From Yponomeuta sedellus (Eukaryota > Arthropoda > Insecta > Lepidoptera > Yponomeutidae): DNA of 64,000 nucleotides. The position numbers and the translations under genes were made by a program. Positions 46,701-59,000 of this stretch are shown one piece after another (position 1 is the first letter of the stretch; every line of letters starts with the position of its first letter). The notes beneath the pieces were generated by a model that had not been told where the DNA came from, did not search any database, and saw only the letters and a list, made by a program, of their open reading frames with translations. The stretch lies in contig OW203722.1 in the NCBI GenBank assembly GCA_934045075.1, positions 17,205,486-17,269,485 of the forward strand. Reading direction: 5' to 3'.

Positions 46701-49700
46701 TTTTAATTTAAATAAAAATTTATTAAACTCAGATCGTCATGGCAGACGGAGTCAATTAAATCTCTCAATCGTGTTGATATTTATTTTTAGAACCACTACC
46801 ATGCACCTTATTTCAGCAAGACACAGCCACATCAGAAAGTCGTTGACCATATAGAATGAAACAAAAGGCTTAAATCAACAGTTACAACTCTCTCAACTAA
46901 GCTGTGTTCTAAACTGCAGTACAAAATATAATTATGTGTATGATGTTCACGGAATTCTGTATCGAAATTCCGAAACGGAATTCTGACTGTATATGCCCGC
47001 CCTTATACATTTACATTTTTATTTACCTATTTATATTTACCCTTTTTTCAGGTAGTAAATGGCGGTCTCATCGCAAGATGATCGCGCCAACGTTCCACAT
47101 TAACATTCTGAAGTCGTTCGTAAACGTTTTTAATCAAAACAGCAAAAACGTCGTTGAGAAAATGCGACCGGAGATTGGGAAGACCTTCGACGTTCACGAT
47201 CATATGAGCGGAGTCACAGTGGATATACTTTTAGGTAACATACCTATATCTGCATAAACTAGAGACGAATATATATAAACTATCATCAGGGAGAACTAAT
47301 CTTCGTCAAAAAAATCCGTAACGTAGTTTAGTTAAAGCTAAAATTTCCACACTATTGTACATAGCAAGCGCTGAACTACTACAAACACTTGAGTTTCCTC
47401 ACAATGTTTTTCTTCAGCATTAGGAAGTGGTGTAGCCACTACTCATTCACGAATGTATGTAACTTAGGATACAAAGTCCTTGATACAATAAAGTATTCTC
47501 TATCTATCTATCTATCTATCTACATGCCGGGGTTCTAACCCACCACCTCCCGAATATGAGGCTAGCGTTCTATCTATACGCTACTACCACTCCCATTCCG
47601 TAAAGTAATCTATATACGTGATAAATGTAGTAGTAGTACTCTCCGGTAAATAAAAAAATCCCTACTCGTCACAGTCAGTAGGTAAATATTCAATACACTT
47701 ATAAAGTCAAATGAATCGCAAACAAAAGAAAGTCACAGAACAAAAGCGATGCGCAATTCTGTGCAAAGGTCCTGATCCCATGTTCGTCAGCTGCAATGTG
47801 AATGCGTTATTGTTAGGTGCATACCTAATTGATTCCAATTAATTGAATAATTAACTGCACCTAATGATGCATCATTCATTGTTCTTCAAAATATACGGTC
47901 AATAGCATTTCCTTTGTAATTACGGAGCAAATATCTGGAATCGTACCTTTTTTTTTTTTTTTCAGAAACCGCAATGGGTATTACGAGAAAAACTCAAGAC
48001 GAATCCGGTTTTGATTACGCCATGGCTGTTATGAAGTGAGTAATCATATTTTCCTCTTGCGTCTGGGGAAGCTAGGCAGAGCTTTTATACGAGAGCTGGG
48101 TCGCTCTGGGACCGTGGCGTGAACATTCGCTCTGGGGCATATCGTTATCAACCCTTGTATTTCCCCGATTGTCCCCACTGCTGGGGCACGGTTCTCTTTC
48201 TGCATTGCAGAAAGGTTAGGCCATACTCCACCACGGGGGCCAAGTCCGGGTTGGTGGAGGATTGTGAGACAGTGGCGGGCTTTACCGTCAGAAGTTATCG
48301 AGCCGCCCATAAGGCTGCTATGTCAAAGGACATGGACAAGAAATAGGCTTCACAACTGCCTATTTCTCTCATTTCCTGCATTAAGAATTGTATTAGAGCA
48401 ATCATATTTTTAAATAACTCCGGAATTCTTTAGTAAATGTTATTCTGTTAAACAGAATGTGCGACATCTTGCATCAAAGACATTACAAGTTCTGGTTGCG
48501 CTTCGATTCAATCTTCCGTCTGACGCCTTTCTTCAAGAAACAAGTGCACCTACTGAACATAATCCACGGGCTCACCAATAAGGTAATTAGTCTGTGTTTA
48601 CCATCATACGCAGAATCGGCTTATAAACTTCGCTGCACCAGGCTTCTCTCAGATAGAGTACAGATAAATGTTTTATCATACTATTGACCACATGATATTT
48701 TTAACGACATTGTTGCCAACTTGTAAATAATACTGCAACCACTAACGATTGTTGATGAAGCTATAGAGTTTGTTAGGATCGTGGCAAGTGGCAAACCCTG
48801 GTCCCCCTGCCAACCCCTCCGGGATGCAATGTTGAGACATATTCAGAGATTAAAAGAGTTTTAAAAAAATGATGACTATAATGGTAGTGAAAACATAATG
48901 TCATTCTTAAGAATAATTCTGATGAACATCTTCGATACACATAGGTACTCGTAGAACCGAAATCGGATTATAGATAACATTAAAGGACAACAAACAATAT
49001 ACGATCCATACATACAAATTAGTTTACATTGTTAAGAAATAAGTATACTGGCTTTTAAGTAAGTCAATTTCATGATAATCGTGGGAAGAGAGGTTGGTGA
49101 AGTTGGTGTGTCAGCCTCTTAAATTTTCTTTCATAATTCTTAGGTAATAAAGAACAAAAAGGAGACGTACTTCCAAAATAAAGCCAAAGGAATAGTTCCA
49201 CTAACGATAGACGAACTAACAAAAGGAGAAGGCAACGGGCTGGCTAATGATTCGAAGACCCTAGCTGACACGGTTTTTAAAGGGTACAGAGACGATCTGG
49301 ATTTCAACGATGAAAATGACGTCGGTAAGTGTCTAACTACGAAGTGGCAATGGAGTCGAGGCAAAATTTTAAGTCGTCATCGTAATCATGATCACGTAGA
49401 TCATATATATAATTATTATTACACTTGATTTTCCTAATTAGATACAAATAATATCAGCAAGAAAAGTATTGAAAATCCAAACAATAGATAACATAGTTAC
49501 GTCTCTTCTCTGTGGTTCACTCAATCGTTGTTTAACTAGAGTGTTTCGGATAGCACACCTCTTAATATATATAGGTAATCACTAGTTAGACTTTATGCCT
49601 AAACAGAATACGAGTATTCCCTTAAAATATTTCGAAGTATTTCAAAATCCCGCACTGTATTTATGTGTCAACATGTACAACGTTTTACACTTTTACACAA

Positions 49701-52700
49701 CATGTACACTTTAATGAAGCTGGCCTTCATTAAAGTGTCAATGACAGTGTACGTATTCGTAAAAGTCACCCACGTTACGTAGCCATTAGATCGTTTCACA
49801 CTTAACAATAACCGTAGCGACTGTTCTTACTCGTGCATTTTCTCTTAGCATAGTTATTTTTGTGTTTTGTAGCTGTGGCGACATTGTAACTTTTTCCTTT
49901 TCTGTGTTAATCCGCGTGTCCCGCCTAGGTTTTTCTTGAAACATACACAAACAATTTGTTTTCCAAAATTGGTCCTCTTACTGAAAATAGAGTTTCGAAA
50001 CTAGAGGGTGGTCGAAAGTCTCAAATGGGTTCGTGTAAAATATAAGCACAGTGCGGGCTGGCCGAGAACTCTTACTAGGTGCACCTTGAAGTTTGGTAAT
50101 TTCTCAAATATTTGACTACCTTATTAGTCAAGCGGTTAGGCGTTAGACTTCCGATTTGGTATTTTGATTCGTAAAACTGGCCTCAGTCTAGGTCATTTCC
50201 ACATTGGTGCATTTCCTTGCCCGGTTATCACAGGTCTACGACCAGGACAAGTAATTGTAAACTGTGTAATTGTGTATGTTACCATGTGAGTAAGGTTTCA
50301 AATGTTAGAAAACTGTATTCAACAGTGACTAAACTACCATCAGTGAAAATTTATAACAGAGACATATATTGGTAACAGTGGATATAAAGTCTGTCTTTCT
50401 TTCTTAGGTGAGAAGAAGCGTTTAGCGTTCCTAGATCTCATGATCGAGTCGGCTCAAAATGGTACCAACAACATTAGCGACCACGAAATCAAGGAAGAAG
50501 TTGACACTATTATGTTTGAGGTACGTAACCCTTCTTTAAATGCTAATGTTTTATTCTTCACACGCTATATATTTTCTAGATACGTAGCGACCGCTTCAGA
50601 CATTTGACAATTGAACCACAGTCCACCTGGAGCCTCAGTTCAAAATTGTTTTGGAGAAAACCACTGCGATGAAAACACAGAGAACGTTAAATTAACGTCC
50701 TTCTATACAAATCTCGAGTGTAGCATAGGTAGAACGATGACGCGAGTCACACGTTTAGTGGCAATGAAATGTCAGAATTTGACAATTAATGTACTGGAAA
50801 GTCGCGACTTTTGACGTTTAAAGGCGCGACTCACGTCGTCATACTACCCAGGCCCCAGGCTGGACAAGCAATGTTCAGCTAAAACAAGGGACAGTCGATT
50901 TTTGTACAATGTTAAATTTGTAGGATGTAGAATCTTCTGCGAACAATATATCCATCTAATCAGCCCATGAACAGAACCCACTGTTGGGCATAGGACTCTT
51001 GTTCTTCACACTAACTTATCCGCTCTAGCAAAAGAGCGTTTCATTCAGTGTTTCCCAGCCAGTGGAATAGGTTAGCTAATGAATGGTAGCCAAAAACTAA
51101 TGTAGAAGAACAAATAATGTGGAGTTTATTTGTTAGCTTCTTCTGCACATTCCACTAATAGCTTTGAAGTTCATTAAGTAAAAATTTTGTTTAATAGTGA
51201 GTATTTTTTTTTACTTTTTGACTGTTCGGTGGGCGGACCACCAGCCTGGTGGGCCGACGATATTGTGAAGTAAACCTCTAAGAAACTATGATTCTCTTTA
51301 CTCTCCCAGGGTCACGACACTACGGCAGCCGGCTCCTCCTTTGTCTTGTGTCTGCTCGGGGTTCACCAGAAAATCCAGGAGAGAGTGTACGATGAGCTTT
51401 ACGAAATTTTTGGTGACTCCGACCGGCCGGCCACCTTCGCGGATACGCTCCAGATGAAGTACCTCGAGAGAGTCATATTCGAGTCCCTGAGGATGTACCC
51501 ACCTGTGCCCCTTATTGCGAGAAAACTAAATAAGGATGTGAAAATTGGTAAGGAAATTCCTCAGTGAAAAGTGACAGACTAATCAGAAATGCCTTCAATT
51601 GCTAAAATAATTTTGTCGCAGTGCCCCCTGCAACAATTTAACCGTAATCTTCGCACTAGAAGTACATTACACTAACGTTATAAAGATGAAAAGTTTGTGT
51701 GTAATCTCCGAAAATACTTAATAATGGACCTTGAAAGTGGACCTAGGTTATAGAATAATCCGTTGGTACCGGTGCAAACCTCTTTACACATTTTTTTTAT
51801 ATTTCTTTGATTCTATCTATCATTTTCAAAAATTTTAAATTATGTTACATATTTTTGAGATTTCCCTCATTTTTAGCATTACTACTTTACATCTTGACTA
51901 GACCTGACTATTTTTACCTGCTTATTCCGTTTTTAGATAGATAGATAGAATTAAAGAAATATTGTAGAGGTTTGCACCGTTACACGTTTGCCACGTAGTC
52001 GTAGTTGTAGGCATTGCTACGAGTATATTTAAATAAAGACATATTGTTGATGCGTCTAGTGGAAAGTTAAGGGCTCTATCGGCTTCACTTAATTAAAAAA
52101 AGTACGATAAAGTTATATCTAGTATAAGAACTTTATATTCATACAAAAACCGTTCTTATTTCAAACTTGAAGTCGATGTACCTTTACACCATGCTATGTT
52201 TATTTGTAAAGTTTACAATTGCGTGTAGGTATACGCTATTGCTATAAAATTTGTAACAGGCGTAGTTACGTTTCAACTGCTTTTAAAAAAAAACTATTAT
52301 AAGATACATCGCAAAACAATTTCTTTGCTATAAAATTTGTAACGGGCGTAGTTACTTTTCAAGCGCCTTCTTCAAGAATTCTATTACAAGAAACATTTTC
52401 GATTCATCTATACAGTATTTTCCTGGATGCTAAAAAAATGCTGTCAGAGGTTGGATGAGGCTGGTCAAGGGTAGTAAAAATAGAGCATTTAGGGGATGCC
52501 TATATTCGAATATGTACGTGGTGATTCATTGGTTGATACTAATTTTACAGTAATGAAGTATGTAAAAATGCAAGTAAAAGGGATGCCACGAAGCTATCTT
52601 ATAGAAAGCTGTATCATATTTATATTTCCCCCTTGGAAAATTGTAGCTCCGATATGGTAATTGAAAACCATTCCTTGTTCCAGTGACCAACAACTACGTC

Positions 52701-53576
52701 CTCCCTGCTGGTTGCACGGTGGTAATTGGCACGTACAAAATTCATCGCAACCCAAAATACTACAAGAATCCGAACGTTTTCGATCCTGACAACTTCCTGC
52801 CAGAGAATACACAAGACAGGCATTACTATAGCTATATTCCGTTCAGTGCCGGCCCCAGAAGCTGCGTTGGTATGTATTTAAAAAGATAATTTTATAAAAT
52901 TGTGGTCGGGTGCAGTCGACAGCACATCAACCTTTACATCAATACACTACACAGTTATTCTACGAGTGACTTTACAATAAAAAGTTAAGGGATGATGTGC
53001 CTTTGGTGATGTATTTACCTGGGTACAGCACAGGGTATCCTAATCTGGGACCAGGGGCATTATTACGTAAGTATCCACTATGTTGAGTGACGTTAATTTT
53101 TACTTTATTTATGCTACTCCGGCTGTCAAATGCATAAATTTTTTTGACACTTAGGAGTCGGCTTAATGCTTCACTCGATAGAGTGGAGTGCTACGTAATA
53201 GGAGGGCAGGACAAGCGGACAAGTGATTTTTTTGCGTGGAAGTTAGAAATTGATTTACGAGTGGTTGTTTCAGAATGATACTGTATAACTTCTCAGTGTT
53301 GGTTTTCTCACCAATATAAATAGCAGAGTTTGTCCCTCTGAAGCAGGCAGTCTTAATTTTATCTATTACCTATTACAATTAATATATTTCGCAGGTCGCA
53401 AATACGCACTTCTGAAACTGAAGATTCTGCTCTCGACAATTTTGAGAAACTACAGGGCCATCTCGGAGGTCCCAGAGGAAGATTTTCATCTGCAAGCGGA
53501 CATCATCCTCAAGAGGACCGACGGTTTCAGGCTGAAAATTGAGCCCAGGAAACGGGTGCCATCGACAGCTGCTTAG
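43747..53576 (+). CDS. CYP4G: Cytochrome P450, CYP4G subfamily, complete, 10 coding exons
   Basis: Microsomal haem monooxygenase. CYP4G enzymes are known to convert long-chain aldehydes to cuticular hydrocarbons by oxidative decarbonylation, with P450 reductase as partner, in oenocytes. Exons: 43747-43957, 45612-45809, 47052-47234, 47966-48035, 48456-48582, 49144-49324, 50408-50520, 51310-51547, 52684-52869, 53395-53576; every junction is GT/AG and in phase, giving 562 aa. Seen: N-terminal membrane anchor about 18-36, hinge IPGP 49-52, I-helix GHDTT 362-366, ESLR 419-422, PDNF 475-478, haem loop [10 protein letters not shown] 494-503 with Cys501 as axial ligand. Exon 6 (residues about 264-323) encodes the long charged G-H insertion that separates CYP4G from other CYP4 enzymes, leading into [13 protein letters not shown]. 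No broken motif or stop. The aaaATG start follows a good acceptor (tttcaacag at 43735-43743), so the 5'UTR is probably split. Introns carry SINE and LINE fragments. Confidence 0.96.
45000..45110 (+). repeat. LINE 3' tail in CYP4G intron 1
   Basis: GGTTGTCTGCAAGGAATTG, ATAAGGCTGCCAATTGTAC, then TACAATAAAGAATATTC, as at 3478-3612. Confidence 0.7.
45896..45945 (-). repeat. LINE tail fragment in CYP4G intron 2
   Basis: GATTAGATTAGAACTCTTTA then TTGTACACACCAGAAAAC, the minus-strand form of the same tail with an AGATT repeat. Confidence 0.55.
46060..46300 (-). mobile_element. LINE/SINE 3' segment in CYP4G intron 2
   Basis: GTCGTC tail, ATAGCCCTACCCTAAAGAGC, then GGCGCTGCTGCCCACCCC and GTCGCCTTTTACAACACCC. 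It is the reverse of the copy at 62868-63083, with which it aligns along its whole length. Confidence 0.75.
46331..46470. mobile_element. LINE 3' end with internal inversion
   Basis: Minus-strand tail (TTCTTCTTCTCC, AGTCCACTGCTGGATATAG, ATGAGCGCCATAGCGCC) is followed by plus-strand sequence of the same LINE (CAGATGCTGGATGCGGCAAG, AGGGCGCTATGGCGCT). AGCGCCATAGCGCC is perfectly mirrored. Confidence 0.7.
47340..47600 (+). mobile_element. SINE (family S4) with LINE-type tail in CYP4G intron 3
   Basis: AGCAAGCGCTGAACTAC, TTTCCTCACAATGTTTTTC, CATTAGGAAGTGGTGTAGCC and TCACGAATGTATGTAACTTA in family order, interrupted by ACAATAAAGTATTCTC(TATC)n. Confidence 0.65.
48146..48318 (-). mobile_element. 5S-like SINE, 5'-truncated, in CYP4G intron 4
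   Basis: TATCAACCCTTGTATTTCCC, a short duplicated CCCC.ATTGTCCCCACTGC, the CACCACGGGGGCCAAGTCC block and GCCGCCCATAAGGC, then the match stops; the 5S-like head is missing. Confidence 0.8.
50140..50240 (+). repeat. Possible degenerate tRNA-like SINE
   Basis: GTCAAGCGGTTAGGCGTTAG resembles a tRNA D-arm/A-box region, but no B box is readable. CYP4G intron 6. Confidence 0.3.
50726..50850 (+). mobile_element. MITE M1 copy, full length (125 bp), in CYP4G intron 7
   Basis: TAGGTAGAACGATGACGCGA at the left mirrors TCACGTCGTCATACTACCCA at the right; core AATGTACTGGAAAGTCGCGA as in the other copies. The most complete single copy here. Confidence 0.8.
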
Positions 53577-53964
53577 AAACTTAATTTATGTATTTTTTCG
53601 AAAATACCTTGCAGAACTCCATCTCCATATATCGTTTACTTCGCGACATATTCAATTACTTTTTATTTTATCACTAGGTATTTTGCTTAGAAATACAATT
53701 TCTGTAAATGTTCGTAGATACCTTACACAACTCCATCTTCATATATCGTATACTTCTTGACACATTTATTTACTTTTCATTTAATCATTAGGTAGTTTGA
53801 ACTTGTGTTTGCATGTCTCTTTGTAGGTATATAGGTTAGATATATAATATATTGTGAATTGATTAAACTGTTAGTTAATTTCGCGTAAATAAGGTGATTT
53901 TTACTTTCGTTATTGCAATAACGTCATCTATTTCGTTTAGGATAAGGTTATTATTACTAAATCA
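53577..53964 (+). other. CYP4G 3'UTR (predicted)
   Basis: Sequence between stop and the first AATAAA. It contains a diverged direct repeat: TACCTTGCAGAACTCCATCT near 53606 and TACCTTACACAACTCCATCT near 53719, about 113 bp apart. Confidence 0.45.
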
Positions 53965-53970
53965 AATAAA
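53965..53970 (+). terminator. Candidate polyadenylation signal of CYP4G
   Basis: AATAAA about 390 bases after the TAG stop (53574-53576). A weaker ATTAAA lies at 53862-53867. Either would give an ordinary 3'UTR. Confidence 0.45.
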
Positions 53971-54729
53971 TAGACATAAGAAGTAATACAATTGCGTATT
54001 TATTTTGGTAGTATGTAATTACAATTCTACGATTATTTCATTGTATAAAATTCATTATCTACCTTTTCTTAACCCTATGGCAGTACTTGGCATAATCAAC
54101 AAACCTAACGTTTGTGACTTAATACTAATTTAATTCGCACTAATAAAATCTACATTTTGTCAGAGCAATACAAAAGAGTACATAAGATATTCACACCACA
54201 CGATATTGTCACTTAGGTAGGTACTACTTACTGGGCAAACAAATGATAGTAAAATTTACAAGTAGATTCAGTATCGTAGTCTATACACAATCCAAGATGT
54301 AGTTCCTTAGATCTAAAACAATCATCGATATAAACGATTAGACTCATTGCCCAGTTATTTACGTGACCTAAGATTTGAATATTGATTACGGATCTCTTTC
54401 AAAGAGATCTCTTCTTCTGAATTTTGTTTCAATTTATCATAATAGTAGCTTTAAAAAGTGAAAATTACTTTGCTAAATTCCGCCAAAAATCCCACAAGCA
54501 CCATGCGGTTAGTTAATGCAACGCCCGCCCTCCCACTCTTTCAAGCAGAAGCAAGACACGAACACACCACCGCCGACACTAATACTTGTGTGAGAAAACA
54601 CGCGACACGTTTCGCTTGTAACACGAGGCATCCTCAGGCTCCTAAATGCAAGTGTAGCTATTTCTGCGTATACAAAGAATGTTTTATCTACTATTTATAC
54701 TTAACAGTTGTTATTGGGGTTTCCAACCC
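53971..54729. other. Intergenic between CYP4G and the MCT-like gene; no gene seen
   Basis: No exon or known repeat up to the element at 54730. Confidence 0.45.
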
Positions 54730-54940
54730 ACATGCGGGACCCTATTACTAAGACTCCGTTGTCCGACTGTGTGTCTGTCACCAGGCTGTATGTCATGAAC
54801 CGTGATAGCTAGACAGTTGAAATTTTCACAGATGATGTTTTCTCTGTTGCCGCTATAACAACAAATACTAAAAACACAATAAAATTAATAGTAAAGTGAG
54901 GCTCCCATACAAAAAACGTATTTTTTTGTCGTAATACTTA
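54730..54940 (+). mobile_element. Common lepidopteran interspersed repeat
   Basis: CGGGACCCTATTACTAAGAC, GTCACCAGGCTGTATGTCAT, GAACCGTGATAGCTAGACAG and TTGCCGCTATAACAACAAAT in order, a block I know from many moth genomes. 54940-55110 repeats GTAATAACGGCAACAGGTAG / TTAATAACGGCAACAGGTAG as a diverged extension. Confidence 0.7.
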
Positions 54941-56045
54941 AACGTAATAACGGCAACAGGTAGACGCTTGAAATATTCACAGAATATTTTGTTGTGTATA
55001 ATTAAAATAAAACTAATTAAATATTTATGGATGGTTTCTAGAAAACAAACGTGATTTAGCCGTATTTTTCTCGATATTAATAACGGCAACAGGTAGACGT
55101 AAAACAATTAATTATTTTATCAGTATGTGTACTTATTCTTACATTGTAGACCATAATCTCGTGGGCTACGATCCAAAGAACTGTAATATACTTCCAATTA
55201 TCAGTACTCTTCACCCAACCTAGCTTCACGATTGGTCGTTGGACCAAAAATAACTGACAATTGTTAGTTGGCTTCTTTATAAAATGGACCCTGGGGCTAG
55301 TGATGAGCGATGTTCATCGATATTGAAAAGCAAAATTTCGAGGTTTTAACATTAAAATATCGGCACATCATTATTACTATTTTAATTATTGTAGATTTTT
55401 AGTCCGGATCTACTTACATTACTTGTTCTTACGAAATTTTTAGTTCAAAAAATTTAATTATTTATTGCACTAATTACATGATTAAATGTACAAGGCCGTG
55501 CTTAATGCAAGAAGCATTCTCTTCCAGCAAACCTTTGGTGTTGAAGAGATTGACAAAGGGTAGTGCAGGAAAAGAAGGTGAAATACAATAATAAACTTAC
55601 ATAAACATAGGGAGATACATTTACTACAGGGCAAGGAGGGGCTGAGTAATAAAATCATACATCGATACATTTATGTTTTTTTTTTGCGATAACTTTTTGC
55701 TTAGGCAGTTTCACACTTCATCAATGTTTAGATATAGTACACCAATGAACGATAATCGGAACTTATTTCTTGAACTGTCTGTTTCAAACTTCTTTCTTGC
55801 TATTCTATTTAATTTCAGTCCAATTGTAAGAAACCAATACAAAACGAAATTTTTTCAAACAGATATTATTGGACTGTGCAACGATAGGTGTCCAATCAAC
55901 GGACGTCAATGTAAGTAAGTATACGGACTACTATGCAAAAGAATAATCAAATTGTGTCTACCGCACAGATCTCTATGGTTACGATGAAATAGTAAGTTTC
56001 AGTCTATTTATAAAAGAAAGTCTAGAAAACCGACTCAAGCCAACG
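54941..56045. other. Intergenic / MCT-like 3' region; no gene seen
   Basis: AT-rich. Includes the putative 3'UTR of the MCT-like gene and its candidate AATAAA (55461-55466, minus). Confidence 0.45.
55461..55466 (-). terminator. Candidate polyadenylation signal of the MCT-like gene
   Basis: AATAAA on the minus strand about 580 bases after the stop codon. A nearer ATTAAA variant lies near 55808. Position only. Confidence 0.3.
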
Positions 56046-59000
56046 TCAAACCTTACTTCGACGGTAGATAATGAACTCTACAGTCCAAATTACCACACAA
56101 ATTAGACAGCAGACGCTCATCGCGATGAAACAGTATACGTAACTCCCAGTCAGCTCGAAGATTACGCCTGCAAAGAAACAAGAGTAGTTTTACTTGGGGT
56201 TGATGAGCGAAATCTCGAAATCTTGGGGTCGTTGAGTCTGGATCGTGGCAAGTGGCAGACCCTGGTCTCTGCCCACCCTTCGAGGAAACAGGCGTGAGGT
56301 TATGTGATGTTCTATTTAAAAGCACTTTTTAAATAGAGGTCAAAATTTAATTCCACAAGCATTTTTTTTTTATTGACGCTGTTATTATATACGCTGTTAA
56401 TATATACGCTGTTATATACGTGCCTTATACTCTCCATAAACACCTTATAAATAGTCTGTGGTAGAGAATTTGCAAATGAATGTTTATGGAGGTCCAATTA
56501 TAACTTATGATGGTGTGCTCTATTTTTTTTTTCTATTTTTAGCATAGTACCTACTTAAAAGCATGTAATTTTTATTATTGCTACTTTTAAGTTAAAAAAA
56601 TCTTCTATTCACAATAAAGCTTGTATGTAAATGTAAAAAATAGAGTAGATTGGGGCCGAGCCTGGATTCTTCGCATAAGGATTTTGACACAATCTACTAC
56701 TGATCTATCAAGATATTTAGTGTGTACCCGTCTCCTATAAGATTATTCCTTACTGTATACCAGGATATATGTCATAAAAAATTGCAGAGATACCCAGTAC
56801 AATTGGTGGCCTTATTGCTCAAAAAATCACTTTCAGACAACCCTAGTATAGACGCTCACATACAACGTGGTCAATGAATGATCGATCAAATTTGGCGTAT
56901 AACGACCTCTCTTTTAGACTATCCTATCACTAATTCATGTCATCTCAATTAGTGTGTCAGTACTTGATATCGTCTATTAGATCTCTTGATATGAGACTAT
57001 ACAAATTAGCTTCTGTATTTGTGTAAGGGGGCGTTCATTCATTATGTGACAGTGTAAAATTGCTAGAGAACTGGGTTAAATTAAGGAAAACATGAGTATC
57101 AAGGTTACGATTGCCTTGGAGGAGTATCTGATTGATTCATAATATCACTGTAGACTATCGATTGTTTAGCCGCCACCATTTAGAGCATAGTTAGACGACG
57201 GCACGAGATCCGCGTTGTGTGTTGCTAAAATGTCACAATTTGACAATATATTTTCTGAAAAGTCGTGATTTTTGACGTTAAAACACGCGACTCGCGTCAT
57301 GGTACTACCCATGCAGAAGTTATTTATGAGACATCACAAGAGTTGCAGCGAAGTGTAGTGTAACATTCTTGCTAGTGCAAGAATGTTACAATCGAGAGGT
57401 GTAGGTAGAGACCAGGGGCTACCCTTACCACGATCCAGAAATGAGAAAGAAATGGTTTGGACATGAGGAGAGGACGAAAGAAGAAAGATTGACGAGACAA
57501 ATATAATGTAATAACGAAAGTGGGTAGAAGGGCCCGGTAAGGGACGTCCCAGGAAGACATACGATTTCAACCCTGTATGTCCCCACTGCTGGGGCACGGG
57601 TATCTTCCTGCGTTGCAGGAAGGTTAGGCCATACTCCACCACGGGGGCCTAGTCCGGATTGGTGGAGGATTGTAAGAAGTTATCAAGCCGCCCATAAGGC
57701 CTCTGACATGGCTTAACGAGTGCCATTACATGACAGCCGGCACCAACGGCTTAAGAAGCGCTCGGAAAAATGCCACTAGCGGTAGTAACGGGATGGTCAC
57801 CCATCCCGCACCCGACCGCGCCTGTTGTTGCTTAACTGGAGTGATTGATTCCAATCACTCGGTTCGAATAGACCACGAGTGCCACAGGACATTCTTCAAC
57901 CAAATAGGGGATGTATTAGCAAAGGGCAGGTTAAAAAGTACTCAAAACCGTCGTGCGTGCATGCAACGTCTAATAAACCATGATCAAGCGAAGGTGATCT
58001 TATGATAATTACGTACTTTATGGACCTTCCATTTCCCTTAAAATAATGCTACGAAACATACCTATCAGGGGATCTGCAATCAGCATTAACACGCCGGAGA
58101 ATATGATGTGCAGCGCCAAAGCTGCAGGAAATCTGTCCGGGGCCGCCTGCGCCAGAACTAGCGGGAACAGAACCTGCACCGAGCACCGCACCAGACCCGA
58201 CACTGCCGTCATCGAATACACGTAGTACATGTCACTCGAGCTCACGAGCGCTGGGGAAACAAACACAAATATATTGTAAACATCCAAGACCTAGAGTTTC
58301 TTTTTTGTTCTCAGCCGGGGTTCGAACCCGGGACCTCTCGCCATGGTATTTAAATAATATCAAGAGCGGTGGTAGCCCAGAGAACGATGGACTCGGATGC
58401 GGAGACCCACGTTCAATACCCAGTGCGGGCATGTATAATGACTTTGTTTTCTAAGTTATACGTACCTTTGTGATGTTATGTAGCAATACCACTCGCTAAC
58501 CGTGAAGAAAAACATCGTGAGAGAACCTGAGCGTCGGAGGCGGTCACATACCTCAGCTGAAATTGCGAATCCCCATACTTTACGTGTGACAGAAAGCCTG
58601 AGGCCTGCAGAGGGACGTTTATAGGATACGTAAAAAAACATAAGTATTTCTTAATGATTCGCGATACTCATAGATAGTTATGTTTTACCGAATAAATAAT
58701 CGCGATTTGACCCGTTTAATATATAACTATAAAAAACCATATTAATAAACGTAAGCAAATTTTCGTAAGCACTACACATTAATCAAGTCAAATCGAAGTA
58801 ATTTATTCAAAATTACAGAAACTGTAATTTATTGAACGTTACAAGTAAAACTAGGTGTCCATTTCAAAATCAAGATTAGAAAAATGGACAAAAAACTTCA
58901 TATTTAGTGTTTTCGAATCCTTTCATACTTAATTAACAGAGTGTACATATTCTACAACCTATTACTAATGCATTGATGACATTAATTCCAGTCATTTTTG

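Larger units (their letters stand above)
56168..58061 (-). other. Last intron of the MCT-like gene
   Basis: Holds a LINE scrap at 56225-56297 (plus strand [18 protein letters not shown]), a tandem ATATACGCTGTTA triplet at 56390-56425, and the MITE, LINE and SINE entries below. No coding exon in the remainder. Confidence 0.5.
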
